A stretch of DNA of 7,004 nucleotides from Rubrobacter sp. (lineage in GTDB: Bacteria; Actinomycetota; Rubrobacteria; Rubrobacterales; Rubrobacteraceae), in NCBI GenBank assembly GCA_013815575.1, contig JACDFX010000085.1:1-7004 (forward strand), written 5' to 3'. The position numbers were made by a program, and so were the translations under genes. Positions 1-6,984 of this stretch are shown piece after piece (position 1 is the first letter of the stretch; every line of letters begins with the position of its first letter). Under the pieces are notes generated by a model. The model ran no database searches. It was not told the DNA's origin and saw only the letters and a list, made by a program, of their open reading frames with translations.

Positions 1-728
1 GCCTCGATCTTGTTCTCCCCTCGCGCGAAGGTTGGCGCGACCCCCACGTTGGTGCAGGCGGCACGGCTCTCCTCTCCGACACGGACGAAACACGCGTAAA
101 CGCCCCCGGCCGGCACGATAACCGCGGGGTCGGGCCTCACGTTGGCCGTCGGGAACCCGATGGTCCTACCCCGCCGGTCCCCCACCACGACCTCGCCCCT
201 GACGCCGTATGGCCTCCCGAGAAGCCTCGCAGCCTCGGCGACGTCGCCCTCCAGCAACAACGACCGGATGCGGGTCGAGCTGATCTCACCCACCAAGCCC
301 CGAACCTCGACCGCGTACGCCTCTCCCCCGAACCGGCGCATGAGCCGCCCGAGTTCCTCGAAGTCCCCCGCCGCCTTGTAGCCGAACCTGAAGTTCTCAC
401 CCACGACCACGGCCCGCGCCCCAAGCTCCCCGACTAGCACGTCCCCGACAAACTCCTCAGGGCTCTTCCTGGAGAGCTCTCGGTCGAACGGTACGGTCCG
501 CACCTCGTCGGCGCCGTGCGCCAGTAACGCCTCCCGGCGGGCCTCGATGGTGGTGAGCAGGCCCGGCGACGCGCCCGCCCCGATCACGGAGCGCGGGTGC
601 GGCCAGAAGGTCGCCGCGACGACCATACCCCCGAGCCTCCGTGCCTCCTCGACCGCCCGCGAGAGGACGACCTGATGGCCCAGATGAACCCCGTCGAAGT
701 TGCCGAGCGCGACGACTACGGGTCGCAA
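1..728 (-). CDS. ribF: Bifunctional riboflavin kinase / FAD synthetase RibF (3' end beyond the window)
   Basis: This cytoplasmic enzyme phosphorylates riboflavin to FMN and adenylylates FMN to FAD. About 242 residues are visible and the frame stays open off the left edge; the family is usually about 300-330 residues, so roughly the last 60-80 are missing. The FAD-synthetase nucleotidyltransferase domain comes first, with GNFDGVHLGH at residues 9-18, TFWPHPR a little later, GENFRFG in the middle and ISSTRIRS closing the domain. The flavokinase domain follows with GFPTAN, PAGGVYA and TNVGVAPTF. I chose the TTG at 728-726: an in-frame TGA lies only 9 nt upstream (738-740), and a GAGG site (739-736) sits 7 nt before the TTG. 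The N-terminus is short, with the nucleotide-binding strand starting almost at once. It overlaps the end of truB by 13 nt, so translation is probably coupled to truB. The identification is secure; the start is likely. Confidence 0.95.
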   Translation of the reverse strand, partial: MRPVVVALGNFDGVHLGHQVVLSRAVEEARRLGGMVVAATFWPHPRSVIGAGASPGLLTTIEARREALLAHGADEVRTVPFDRELSRKSPEEFVGDVLVGELGARAVVVGENFRFGYKAAGDFEELGRLMRRFGGEAYAVEVRGLVGEISSTRIRSLLLEGDVAEAARLLGRPYGVRGEVVVGDRRGRTIGFPTANVRPDPAVIVPAGGVYACFVRVGEESRAACTNVGVAPTFARGENKIE

Positions 729-1594
729 AGAACCACCTCAGCCCGCGCCAGATCCCCCTCGTCCCGGTAGACGGCCAGCAACTCCCCGTCCGCGAGCACC
801 CGGTAGCTGCCCCCAACCCCGAAACGCGGCAGTTTCTGGCCGCTGCAGACCGCCCTCCTCGTCTCAACCGGAACCTCCACCCCCGGCAATCGTCCTAGGA
901 CCGTGGCGTTATGTATTATGTGGTTATCAATGTTGTCTTCGTTTAGGTAGTCGGGAAGGGTGGCGTCCGAGACAGAGAGGTCGCCCACCCGGGTTCGGCG
1001 GAGGGCGGTTAGGTAGGCGCCGGAACCGAGGGCCTGGGCGAGGTCGGAGATCAGGGATCGGACGTAGGTGCCGCTGCTGCAGGAGATTTCGAACGTGGCC
1101 GTGTGGTTGGCTGGGTCGGTGGAGAGGAGATCGAAGGCGTGGATCTCGACGGGCCTGGCCTCCCGTTCGACCTCGATGCCGCGCCGGTGCAGGTCGTAGA
1201 GGCGCTTTCCGTCGATCTTCAGGGCCGAGGTCATCGGAGGGACCTGGAGGATGTTGCCTGTGAAGTTCGGGAGCTCGGAGCGGATGGCGGGCTCATCCGG
1301 GATGGGGCCTTCAGCCTTGGAGAGTTCTCCTTCGGCGTCCAGGGTCGTGGAGACGACGCCGAGGCGGGCGGTCGTGGTGTAGGACTTGTCCAGGGGTGTC
1401 ACGTAGCGGGCGAGGCGGGTGGCGCGGCCGATCAGGAGCACGAGAAGGCCCGAGGCGAGCGGGTCAAGGGTGCCGGTGTGCCCGATCCTGGTCCCCTTCG
1501 ACAGTAGTCTCTTGACCCTGGAGAGGGCACGGGCGCTCGTGAGGCCCCTCGGCTTGTCCAGCAGCAGGGCGCCGGACGGCGGCCCGTCGGTTAT
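716..1594 (-). CDS. truB: tRNA pseudouridine(55) synthase TruB, probable ATA start
   Basis: TruB isomerises U55 of the tRNA T-loop to pseudouridine. With the start proposed here it has 292 residues, normal for the family. Visible motifs are LLLDKPRGLTS (10-20), the catalytic motif GHTGTLDPLASG (38-49) with nucleophile Asp44, KSY near 72 carrying the conserved Tyr, QVPPMTSALKIDGKRLYDL (118-136), SSGTYVRSL with conserved Arg179, and LRRTRVG (198-204), followed by a C-terminal PUA-like domain. The first ATG/GTG/TTG in this frame is the GTG at 1441-1439 (codon 52), which would delete the nucleophile. The frame is open upstream to a stop at 1874-1876 without any standard start. The best start is ATA at 1594-1592, inside ATAA, where it overlaps the TAA of the upstream DHH gene; a purine-rich run (1605-1595) lies just before it. 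A G-to-A change or sequencing error in an ancestral ATGA would produce exactly this. The function is secure; the start codon is inferred. Confidence 0.93.
   Translation of the reverse strand: MTDGPPSGALLLDKPRGLTSARALSRVKRLLSKGTRIGHTGTLDPLASGLLVLLIGRATRLARYVTPLDKSYTTTARLGVVSTTLDAEGELSKAEGPIPDEPAIRSELPNFTGNILQVPPMTSALKIDGKRLYDLHRRGIEVEREARPVEIHAFDLLSTDPANHTATFEISCSSGTYVRSLISDLAQALGSGAYLTALRRTRVGDLSVSDATLPDYLNEDNIDNHIIHNATVLGRLPGVEVPVETRRAVCSGQKLPRFGVGGSYRVLADGELLAVYRDEGDLARAEVVLCDP
726..739 (-). promoter_or_regulatory. Ribosome site and TTG start of ribF
   Basis: GAGGTGG (739-733) lies inside the end of truB, with the GAGG core 7 nt before TTG (728-726). An in-frame TGA overlaps the left part of this site (740-738), so no earlier start is possible. 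This fixes the N-terminus of RibF. Confidence 0.7.
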
Positions 1595-2553
1595 CTCTCT
1601 TCCCCGAGGTTCACGCGGCCCTTCAACACGCCGAGCAGCTCCTCCCTGGCCTCTGCCGGGCGGCGGGCCGTGGTGTAACCCGCGGCGAGCCTGTGGCCGC
1701 CGCCGCCGAAGGTCCGGGCTATCTCGCCAACGTCGATCGTCTCGGAGCGCAGGGAGCCCTTGGTTCCCTGCGGGACTTCGCGCAGGTGGGCGACCATATC
1801 TATGCCCTCCACGGTGCGAAGCTGGTCTATGGCCTCCTTCGAGTCAAGCTCACCGGCGCCGGTGCGCACGTAATCATCCCTGTCCACCGTGGAGATCAAA
1901 ACCTCCCCGTAGCACACGGCGTTCGTCAGCGAGACGCCCACTATCTTGAGCTGCTGAAGGCTGCCCCGGCGGTTGATCCGCTCGCTCACCTCCGCCGGTA
2001 CGACGCCGGCCCGAAGGAGGTCGGCGACGAGCTCGTGGGCGGCGGGCGAGATGTTGCGGAAGTTGAAGCCGCCGGTGTCGGTCTTGACGCCGACGTAGAT
2101 CGCCTGCGCGGCCTCCCTGCCGAACCCGACGCCGAGCTCCCGGTAGAGGCGGGAGACGACCTCCGCACTCGCCGCGGCCCGGGCGTCCACGAGGTTCAAG
2201 TCCGCGTAGAAAGGGTTGTCCTCGTGGTGGTCGAGGTTCAGGCGGGCGCCGGCCTCGGGAATTGGGACACCCGTCCGGTCGGCGCGCGAGGTATCGACGA
2301 CGAGAAGGTCGTGGCCGGCCGGGATTTCCGTCAGGGCGTCGTCGGGGAGGAGCCACCGCAGATACTCGGGCACGGGCTCGGCGTGGCAGAAGACAGCCTC
2401 TGCTCCCAGGGACCGCATCAGGCGCAAGAGGGCCGCGGAGGCGCCGATGGCGTCGCCGTCCGCGCCAACGTGGGTCGTGACGGCGACGCGGTCGAGCGTC
2501 TTCAGGAAGTCCGCGACCTCCCGAGTCGAGTTGTTAGTCGTTTGTGTGGTCAT
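1591..2553 (-). CDS. nrnA: DHH/DHHA1 phosphoesterase, NrnA-type (nanoRNase / pAp phosphatase)
   Basis: The family removes nucleotides from very short RNAs (nanoRNA) or c-di-nucleotide breakdown products, and many members also dephosphorylate 3'-phosphoadenosine 5'-phosphate. The 320-residue length is typical. The DHH domain carries the metal-binding motifs in order: H28-x3-D32-x-D34 in THVGADGD, D87 in VVDTS, DHH at 108-110, and D159 in KTDTGGF. The DHHA1 substrate-binding domain ends with GGGGHRLAAG (283-292). Motif I reads HVGADGD rather than the common HxxPDGD, but every metal ligand is present. The ATG at 2553 overlaps the end of rbfA by 20 nt and has an AAGGA site just upstream. The gene lies between rbfA and truB, as in many Actinobacteria. 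Substrate preference (nanoRNA, pAp, pApA or another) cannot be read from the sequence. Confidence 0.93.
   Translation of the reverse strand: MTTQTTNNSTREVADFLKTLDRVAVTTHVGADGDAIGASAALLRLMRSLGAEAVFCHAEPVPEYLRWLLPDDALTEIPAGHDLLVVDTSRADRTGVPIPEAGARLNLDHHEDNPFYADLNLVDARAAASAEVVSRLYRELGVGFGREAAQAIYVGVKTDTGGFNFRNISPAAHELVADLLRAGVVPAEVSERINRRGSLQQLKIVGVSLTNAVCYGEVLISTVDRDDYVRTGAGELDSKEAIDQLRTVEGIDMVAHLREVPQGTKGSLRSETIDVGEIARTFGGGGHRLAAGYTTARRPAEAREELLGVLKGRVNLGEER
1592..1605 (-). promoter_or_regulatory. Ribosome site and ATAA start/stop junction for truB
   Basis: A purine run GGGGAAGAGAG (1605-1595) directly precedes ATA (1594-1592). GGGGA is 6 nt from the ATA. The ATA shares its last two bases with the TAA stop of the DHH gene, the same geometry as the common ATGA overlap. 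This decides the truB start because no standard start codon exists in the frame before the catalytic motif. Confidence 0.6.
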
Positions 2554-2887
2554 TCGTCCTTACCTCCCTGAGAGCGGCCTCTATGGTCAACGCCCGGTCC
2601 ACCACCGTATCCCGCTCGAAGCGGAGTTTGGGCGTGCGCCTGAGGCGCGTCTGGCGGCCCACGGCGGCCTGTACGCGCCCGGCGGCGCTCTGGAGGCCTT
2701 CGTGGGCGGCCTTCTCGTCCTCACCCTGGAGGACGCTGTAGAAGACGGTAGCCTGGCCAAGGTCTGGGCTCACGCGGACGCCCGTAACCGTTACGAGACC
2801 CTGGATGCGGGGGTCCGAGAGGCCCGCGAGCTCCTCGCCAACTATCTCCTTGAGTTGGGACTCGACCTTGCGGGTTCGGTCGCTCAT
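2534..2887 (-). CDS. rbfA: 30S ribosome-binding factor RbfA
   Basis: RbfA is a small KH-fold protein that binds the immature 30S subunit near helix 1 and helix 44 of 16S rRNA and is needed for 16S 5'-end processing and cold adaptation. The 117 residues match the family. The sequence opens with RTRKVESQLKEIVGEEL, continues through SDPRIQGLVTVTGVRVSPDL, contains the interrupted helix-kink-helix segment SAAGRVQAAVG of its KH domain, and ends with the signature LRRTPKLRFERD. A short polar tail (RTNDHTND) follows, and its codons overlap the start of the DHH gene. The ATG at 2887 lies 13 nt after the ylxP stop, with GGGAAG within that gap. Its position after infB and ylxP is the conserved one. Confidence 0.96.
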   Translation of the reverse strand: MSDRTRKVESQLKEIVGEELAGLSDPRIQGLVTVTGVRVSPDLGQATVFYSVLQGEDEKAAHEGLQSAAGRVQAAVGRQTRLRRTPKLRFERDTVVDRALTIEAALREVRTNDHTND

Positions 2888-2900
2888 CTTATCTTCCCTA

Positions 2901-3182
2901 TCACAGCTTCACGAACTCCTCGCGCCAGTCCGAGATCATGATCTCGTCGTAGTTCAGGAGCATGCGCCGGATCTCCTCCCTCTTCTCCTCCGCCGCACCG
3001 CGGGAGACCGCGGCGAGCGAGATCTCCAGCGTGGCCCTCTGCCAGAAGTCCTGGTTGCCGGACTCGACGATGGAGACGTTCTTGCGGCGCAGACGGTCCC
3101 TCAGAGAGCGGACCGTCTGGCGCTTGTCCTTCAGGCTGAGGGCGAACGGCAGGTCGAGCTCCAGCCTCACGTTGCAGAACAA
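2901..3182 (-). CDS. ylxP: DUF503 family protein YlxP
   Basis: This 93-residue protein belongs to DUF503 (B. subtilis YlxP), a small conserved family almost always found between infB and rbfA; its molecular role is not firmly known, though its company suggests ribosome biogenesis or initiation. The diagnostic parts are SLKDKRQTVRSLRDRLRRK from residue 16, then VSIVESGNQDFWQRATLEI (36-54). I use the TTG at 3182-3180, which places the first beta strand (NVRLELDLP) at the distance from SLKDKR usual for the family; the GTG at codon 5 is a possible alternative. It starts 9 nt after the infB stop codon. The only Shine-Dalgarno candidate (GAGG, 3198-3195) lies inside a small inverted repeat around that stop. 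Confidence 0.9.
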   Translation of the reverse strand: MFCNVRLELDLPFALSLKDKRQTVRSLRDRLRRKNVSIVESGNQDFWQRATLEISLAAVSRGAAEEKREEIRRMLLNYDEIMISDWREEFVKL

Positions 3183-3186
3183 TGTG

Positions 3187-3199
3187 CGAGGCTACCTCG
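3187..3199 (-). repeat. Inverted repeat around the infB stop codon, covering the ylxP ribosome site
   Basis: CGAGG-TAG-CCTCG: a perfect 5-bp inverted repeat whose 3-nt centre is the infB stop codon. The left arm contains GAGG, the only Shine-Dalgarno candidate for the ylxP TTG start 12 nt downstream. If it folds in mRNA it would hide that site until ribosomes terminate infB. The repeat is seen directly; the function is inferred. Confidence 0.4.
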
Positions 3200-5360
3200 G
3201 GACCTCGATGATCTCGAAGAACTCAATAACGTCGCCCTCCTTGACGTCGTCGAAGTTCTCGATGCCGATGCCGCACTCGAACCCTTCGCGCACCGAGCGG
3301 GCGTCGTCGCGGAAGCGCCGCAGGGAAGCTATGTTGCCCTCATAGACGACCGTGCCGTCGCGCACCAGGCGAACGCGGTTGTTGCGGAAGATCTCGCCGC
3401 TCGTGACCATACAGCCTGCGACCACGCCAGCGTTCGGGGTGCGGAAGGTCTGGCGGACCTCGGCGGTGCCCGTCTCCTGCTCGCGCTGCTCGGGGGCGAG
3501 CATGCCGCGCATGGCGGCCTCGATCTCTTCGAGGGCCTTGTAGATCACGTCGTAGGTCCGGATCTCCACACCCTCGCGCTCGGCGACCTGCTTGGCCGTG
3601 TTCGTCGGCCTGACGTTGAACCCGAGCAGGATGCCGTCGCTGGCCGACCCGAGCATGACGTCCGAGTCCGTAAGCGCCCCGACGCCGCTGCGCACGATGT
3701 TCACGCGCACCTCGTCGGTAGAGAGCTTGGCGAGCGCCTCCTTCAAGGCCTCCACGGAACCCGCAACGTCCGCCTTGATGACGAGGTTGAGGTCCTGCAT
3801 CCCGCCCTCGCCGAGCAGCTGTTCGAGGGAACGGCGCGAGCCGCCCTGGGCGAGCTCCTGACGACGGAGCTTCTCCTCGGCCTGCTGGGCCCGGTCACGG
3901 GCGAGCCTCTCGTGCCCCATGACCTCGAAGCGGGTCCCCGCTTCGGGTACGCCGGAGAGGCCCAGGATCTCGACCGGGGTGCCCGGGCTCGCGTCCTTAA
4001 CGCGCTTGCCGGTGTAATCCAGCATCGCGCGCACCTTCCCGTAGGCGGTGCCCGCGAGAACCACGTCGCCCTTGTGAAGCGTCCCGCGGCTGAGGAGCAG
4101 CGTCGCCACCGGGCCACGGCCAGGGTCCCGCTCCCCCTCGACGACGTAACCACTCGCCGGGGCGTTCGGGTTGGCCTTCAAGTCCTCAAGTTCCGCCACA
4201 ACCAGGATGTTCTCCAGAAGCTCGTCGATTCCCTCCCCGGTCTTTGCCGAGACGGGAACGGTGACCGTCTCGCCACCGTAGGCTTCGGGCATAAGGCCGC
4301 GCTCGGAGAGCTCGCCGAGAACCCGATCCTGGTTGGCGTTCGGGACGTCGATCTTGTTCAGGGCGACGACCATCGGAACCCCGGCGGCCTGGGCGTGCTC
4401 GATGGCCTCCTGAGTCTGGGGCATGATGCCGTCGTCGGCGGCCACGACGAGCACGACGATGTCGGTCACCTTGGCGCCCCTGGCGCGCATCTCGGTGAAG
4501 GCCTCGTGGCCCGGGGTGTCGATAAACGTGACCTTGCGGCCGGCGCTCTCGACCTGGTAGGCGCCGATGTGCTGGGTGATGCCACCCGCCTCGCCAGACT
4601 GCACGTTCTCGTTGCGGATGCGGTCGAGAAGGCTCGTCTTGCCGTGGTCGACGTGGCCCATCACCGTGACGACCGGCGGCTTCTCCTCGAGGTCGGCCGG
4701 GTCGTCGTCGGGGAGGACCTCCTCGGGGGCGGGCTCATCCACGGCCCCGATCTCGACCTTCATGCCAAGCTCCTCGGAGATCAACTCTATCTCCTCGATA
4801 GAGAGGGTCTGCGTCAGGGTCTTCATCTCGCCGAGGCCCATGAGGACCTGGATGACCCTGGTAGGCGGAACCCCTAAGGCGTCCCCGAGGTCCTTGACGG
4901 TCGCACCCGGCTCGACGCGGACCCCGGCATCCGTTGGCTCCTCTTTCTCCGCTACGGTCGCGGCCTCCTCCTCGCGCGGCGCGACCGGGGCCGCGGTGGG
5001 ACGAACCCCCCGGTTTCTGGCGCTCGCGTCGATCACGACCCTGCGCCGCTTCTTCTGGTTGCGGCCCTGCTTCGGTTCGGAGACGGGCTCCTCGGCCGGG
5101 GCCTCCTGTATCGTCGCCCCGTGCCCGGACTCCTCCGCCGCCTGGCGGGCCTCCTGGGCCTCCTTCTCCTGCGCGGCCGAGCGGCCGTTCGCCGCCCCGT
5201 TGGTGGCCGCGCCCCCGGCGCCGAAGACCCGCTCGTAGACCGGGTCCTCGACGGAAGAGGAGTGGCTCTTCACCTCGACGCCGGCTTCGTGGAGGCGGCC
5301 TATGACCTCTTTGCTGTTCAGGCCGAGTTCCTTGGCTATCTCGTGTACGCGCTTACTCAT
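3192..5360 (-). CDS. infB: Translation initiation factor IF-2
   Basis: IF2 is the GTPase that positions fMet-tRNA on the 30S subunit and promotes 50S joining. This copy has 722 residues, shorter than the roughly 900-1000 common in Actinobacteria, because the low-complexity linker is short. An N-terminal IF2 helical module ([20 protein letters not shown]) is followed by an Ala/Glu-rich linker with a basic patch ([15 protein letters not shown], about 97-111), then a second IF2-N module (about 147-205). The GTPase domain shows G1 GHVDHGKT (235-242), G2 around T262 in GGITQHIG, G3 DTPGHE (281-286), G4 NKID (335-338) and G5 SAK (371-373). Domains II-IV follow, including [19 protein letters not shown]. 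The ATG at 5360 overlaps the nusA stop by 8 nt and is preceded by a GGGGA site. All catalytic motifs are intact. Confidence 0.98.
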   Translation of the reverse strand: MSKRVHEIAKELGLNSKEVIGRLHEAGVEVKSHSSSVEDPVYERVFGAGGAATNGAANGRSAAQEKEAQEARQAAEESGHGATIQEAPAEEPVSEPKQGRNQKKRRRVVIDASARNRGVRPTAAPVAPREEEAATVAEKEEPTDAGVRVEPGATVKDLGDALGVPPTRVIQVLMGLGEMKTLTQTLSIEEIELISEELGMKVEIGAVDEPAPEEVLPDDDPADLEEKPPVVTVMGHVDHGKTSLLDRIRNENVQSGEAGGITQHIGAYQVESAGRKVTFIDTPGHEAFTEMRARGAKVTDIVVLVVAADDGIMPQTQEAIEHAQAAGVPMVVALNKIDVPNANQDRVLGELSERGLMPEAYGGETVTVPVSAKTGEGIDELLENILVVAELEDLKANPNAPASGYVVEGERDPGRGPVATLLLSRGTLHKGDVVLAGTAYGKVRAMLDYTGKRVKDASPGTPVEILGLSGVPEAGTRFEVMGHERLARDRAQQAEEKLRRQELAQGGSRRSLEQLLGEGGMQDLNLVIKADVAGSVEALKEALAKLSTDEVRVNIVRSGVGALTDSDVMLGSASDGILLGFNVRPTNTAKQVAEREGVEIRTYDVIYKALEEIEAAMRGMLAPEQREQETGTAEVRQTFRTPNAGVVAGCMVTSGEIFRNNRVRLVRDGTVVYEGNIASLRRFRDDARSVREGFECGIGIENFDDVKEGDVIEFFEIIEVPR

Positions 5361-6486
5361 CCGATCCCCTACCCTCTACCATGCCCTCGAACTCCGTGGC
5401 TTGCGCCTGGTGCGACGGGATGCCGCAGAAGAGCGAGTCCGCAAGCGCCATGTTGGCGCACCTGCGGCCGTTGGAGAGGACCGCGCGGCAGCGGTGCATC
5501 TGGGAGTCCGTGTCGGGCTCCCAGTCCTCTTCCTCTTCCTCGTACTCCGTCGCCTGACTCTCGGGCTTTATGTCTATCTTCCAGTCCGTCAACTTCACCG
5601 CGAGGCGGGCGTTCTGGCCCTCGCGACCGATCGCCAGCGAGAGCTGGTCGTCCGGCACGATCACCTCGGCCTGCTTCTCGTCTTCGTCCAGATAGACCTC
5701 GCGAACACGGGCAGGGCTCAACGCTTTCGCTATAAACCGGGCCGGCTCGGGGTCCCACTGGATGATGTCTATCTTCTCGTTCCTGAGCTCGGAGACAACC
5801 GCCCGCACCCGGCTCCCCCGCGGCCCGACGCACGCACCCACGGGGTCGACCCCCTGCTCGTTTGACCAGACGGCCACTTTAGAGCGGAGGCCGGCCTCGC
5901 GGGCCACGGCCCGGATCTCGACGAGCCCGTCGTAGATCTCCGGCACTTCGAGCCGGAAGAGTTCCTTCAAGAGCCCCTCGTTGCGGCGGCTGACGGTCAG
6001 GCTGGGGCCGCGGCCGCCCTCCCGGATCTCCAGCAGAAAGACCTTTAGACGCTGGCCGTTCTCGTAGCGTTCCTGCGGAACCTGCTCGCTGGCTGGCAGT
6101 ATGGCCTCGACCTGACCCAGGTCCACCAGCGTCATGCGCCGGTGGGCCTGCTGGACGATCCCGGTGACGATATCTTTCCCCACGCGGTCACCGTACTCTT
6201 CGAGGAGTTGCTCGTTGTGGACCTCGTTGAGCCGCTGGTAGAACGTCTGTCGCATGACCTGCGCGGCTATGCGGGTAAAGTCGTGCGGGGTTATATCCTC
6301 CTCGTCCTTCATCACGCGCAGGTCGCCGGTGTCTTCATCGAGGACCACGCGGGCGTCCTCGTCCGCCCCCTCGCGCCCCTCGTAGGCGGCGAGCAGGGAC
6401 TCCTCCAGCACGCCCTTGACCGTCGCGAAGGGGATACCCTTGTCGTTTTCTATCTCGTGCAGCGCTGACAATAATGCCGTGTTCAT
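5353..6486 (-). CDS. nusA: Transcription termination/antitermination factor NusA with Cys/His C-terminal tail
   Basis: NusA binds RNA polymerase and nascent RNA and modulates pausing, intrinsic termination and rRNA antitermination. The polymerase-binding N-terminal domain (1-103) is compact, lacking about 30 residues of the head present in Bacillus NusA; Mycobacterium NusA is likewise reduced. S1 spans about 104-168, KH1 about 190-255 (DPVGACVGPRG at 214-224) and KH2 about 256-308 (VPDDQLSLAIGREGQNARLA). After KH2 comes an acidic linker (EYEEEEEDWEPD, 314-325) and a Cys/His-rich segment with C333, C343, C354 and H359 (C-x9-C-x10-C-x4-H), then a short tail. This tail is not part of the NusA core; I infer a small zinc-binding module. 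The ATG at 6486 follows rimP after 4 nt and has a strong AAGGAGG at 6505-6499. No ylxR follows. Confidence 0.97.
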   Translation of the reverse strand: MNTALLSALHEIENDKGIPFATVKGVLEESLLAAYEGREGADEDARVVLDEDTGDLRVMKDEEDITPHDFTRIAAQVMRQTFYQRLNEVHNEQLLEEYGDRVGKDIVTGIVQQAHRRMTLVDLGQVEAILPASEQVPQERYENGQRLKVFLLEIREGGRGPSLTVSRRNEGLLKELFRLEVPEIYDGLVEIRAVAREAGLRSKVAVWSNEQGVDPVGACVGPRGSRVRAVVSELRNEKIDIIQWDPEPARFIAKALSPARVREVYLDEDEKQAEVIVPDDQLSLAIGREGQNARLAVKLTDWKIDIKPESQATEYEEEEEDWEPDTDSQMHRCRAVLSNGRRCANMALADSLFCGIPSHQAQATEFEGMVEGRGSDE

Positions 6487-6490
6487 CTGG

Positions 6491-6937
6491 TTATATGTCC
6501 TCCTTGAGGTTTGCGCGGGTGACGGAGCCGAACGGCAGCTCCACCTCCGCTCCCCCCTCCAAGAGTTTTAGAACGAATGCCTCCTCGCCGGCGCTCTCTA
6601 TGACGCCGACAAAGTTGCGTTGGCCGCTAACCGGCCCGTCGAGCCGGACCCTGGCCTCGTGCCCGACGAAACGCCGGAAGTGCCCGGGTTTCGTAAGCGG
6701 CCGTTCTATGCCGGGGGAGGAGATCTCGACGGGTCCGTCGTAGCCCTCCCCCTCGACCGCGGGCCCGACGGTAGAGGCAACCCTCCTGCAGAACTCGTGA
6801 TCCACCGGGCCGTCCTCCCGGTCCACGAGCAGCGTCAGCAGCGGGCCCGAAAATCGGGCGTCGACGAGCTCGCTACCTTCGGGCAGCGCACCCTCCACAA
6901 CTTCAGCTAATCTTTCGAGACTCGCCGTCTCTCTCAC
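6491..6937 (-). CDS. rimP: Ribosome maturation factor RimP
   Basis: RimP binds free 30S subunits and assists assembly of the S12-containing central region. The 148 residues match the family. The N-terminal alpha/beta domain includes GSELVDARFSGPLLTLLVDR, and the interdomain signature EISSPGIERPLTKPGHFRRF lies at 71-90; the C-terminal SH3-like barrel follows, with LPFGSVTRANL near the end. The chosen start is the GTG at 6937-6935, which keeps the whole first helix; GGAG lies very close, about 3 nt before it. Another GTG at codon 14 would trim the helix. The gene is first of the operon inside the window, and its start is only 14 nt after the U-tract of a predicted terminator. Confidence 0.95.
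   Translation of the reverse strand: MRETASLERLAEVVEGALPEGSELVDARFSGPLLTLLVDREDGPVDHEFCRRVASTVGPAVEGEGYDGPVEISSPGIERPLTKPGHFRRFVGHEARVRLDGPVSGQRNFVGVIESAGEEAFVLKLLEGGAEVELPFGSVTRANLKEDI
6499..6505 (-). promoter_or_regulatory. Strong Shine-Dalgarno site for nusA
   Basis: AAGGAGG lies within the last codons of rimP, 12 nt before the nusA ATG. It is the best ribosome-binding match in the window. The long spacing, and its location under ribosomes finishing rimP, suggest re-initiation coupling. Confidence 0.7.
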
Positions 6938-6951
6938 CTTCTCCGAACGAT

Positions 6952-6984
6952 AAAAAAAGCAACGGGCCCAAGGGACCCCTTGCT
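6952..6984 (-). terminator. Intrinsic terminator / attenuator hairpin in the rimP leader
   Basis: Read on the minus strand, AGCAA (6984-6980) pairs with TTGCT (6962-6958). After one G·G mismatch, GGG (6978-6976) pairs with CCC (6966-6964), closing a 9-nt loop. A run of T at 6958-6952 follows directly. The T-run ends 14 nt before the rimP GTG and the ribosome site fills that gap, so there is no room for a promoter after it. Transcripts entering rimP from upstream must therefore read through. It could be an attenuator of this operon or the terminator of a gene beyond the right edge with leaky read-through. The mismatch makes the stem moderate in strength. Confidence 0.6.

Noticed and set aside
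457..867. A 136-codon minus-strand open frame across the truB/ribF junction
   Set aside because: It is Arg/Gly-rich with no motif and lies in a different frame from both truB and ribF, which show full conserved motifs over the same bases.
716..1441. truB starting at the GTG at 1441
   Set aside because: This would remove the first 51 residues including the DKP motif and the nucleophile Asp44. The upstream frame clearly encodes TruB sequence, so the real start is further upstream.
1874..2356. A 160-codon minus-strand frame, in the same frame as truB, inside the DHH gene
   Set aside because: It ends at a stop at 1874-1876, well before truB, is Arg/Pro/Gly-rich and shows no homology; it serves only to bound how far upstream truB could extend.
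1693..2571. A 292-codon plus-strand open frame opposite the DHH gene
   Set aside because: It is antisense to a gene with all catalytic motifs intact; it has no recognisable domain and no ribosome site context, and fits GC-bias shadowing.
2805..4877. A 690-codon open frame on the plus strand, opposite infB and reaching past ylxP into rbfA
   Set aside because: It lies antisense to infB across its conserved GTPase region. Strong G/C bias at third codon positions removes stops in the opposite strand, and the predicted protein shows no family motif, only antisense echoes rich in Asp, Leu, Val and Ala.
5353..5460. The NusA Cys-rich tail as a fused YlxR domain
   Set aside because: YlxR (DUF448) begins with a CxxC-type motif and is about 90 residues long with a different pattern; the tail has a C-x9-C-x10-C-x4-H spacing and is too short.
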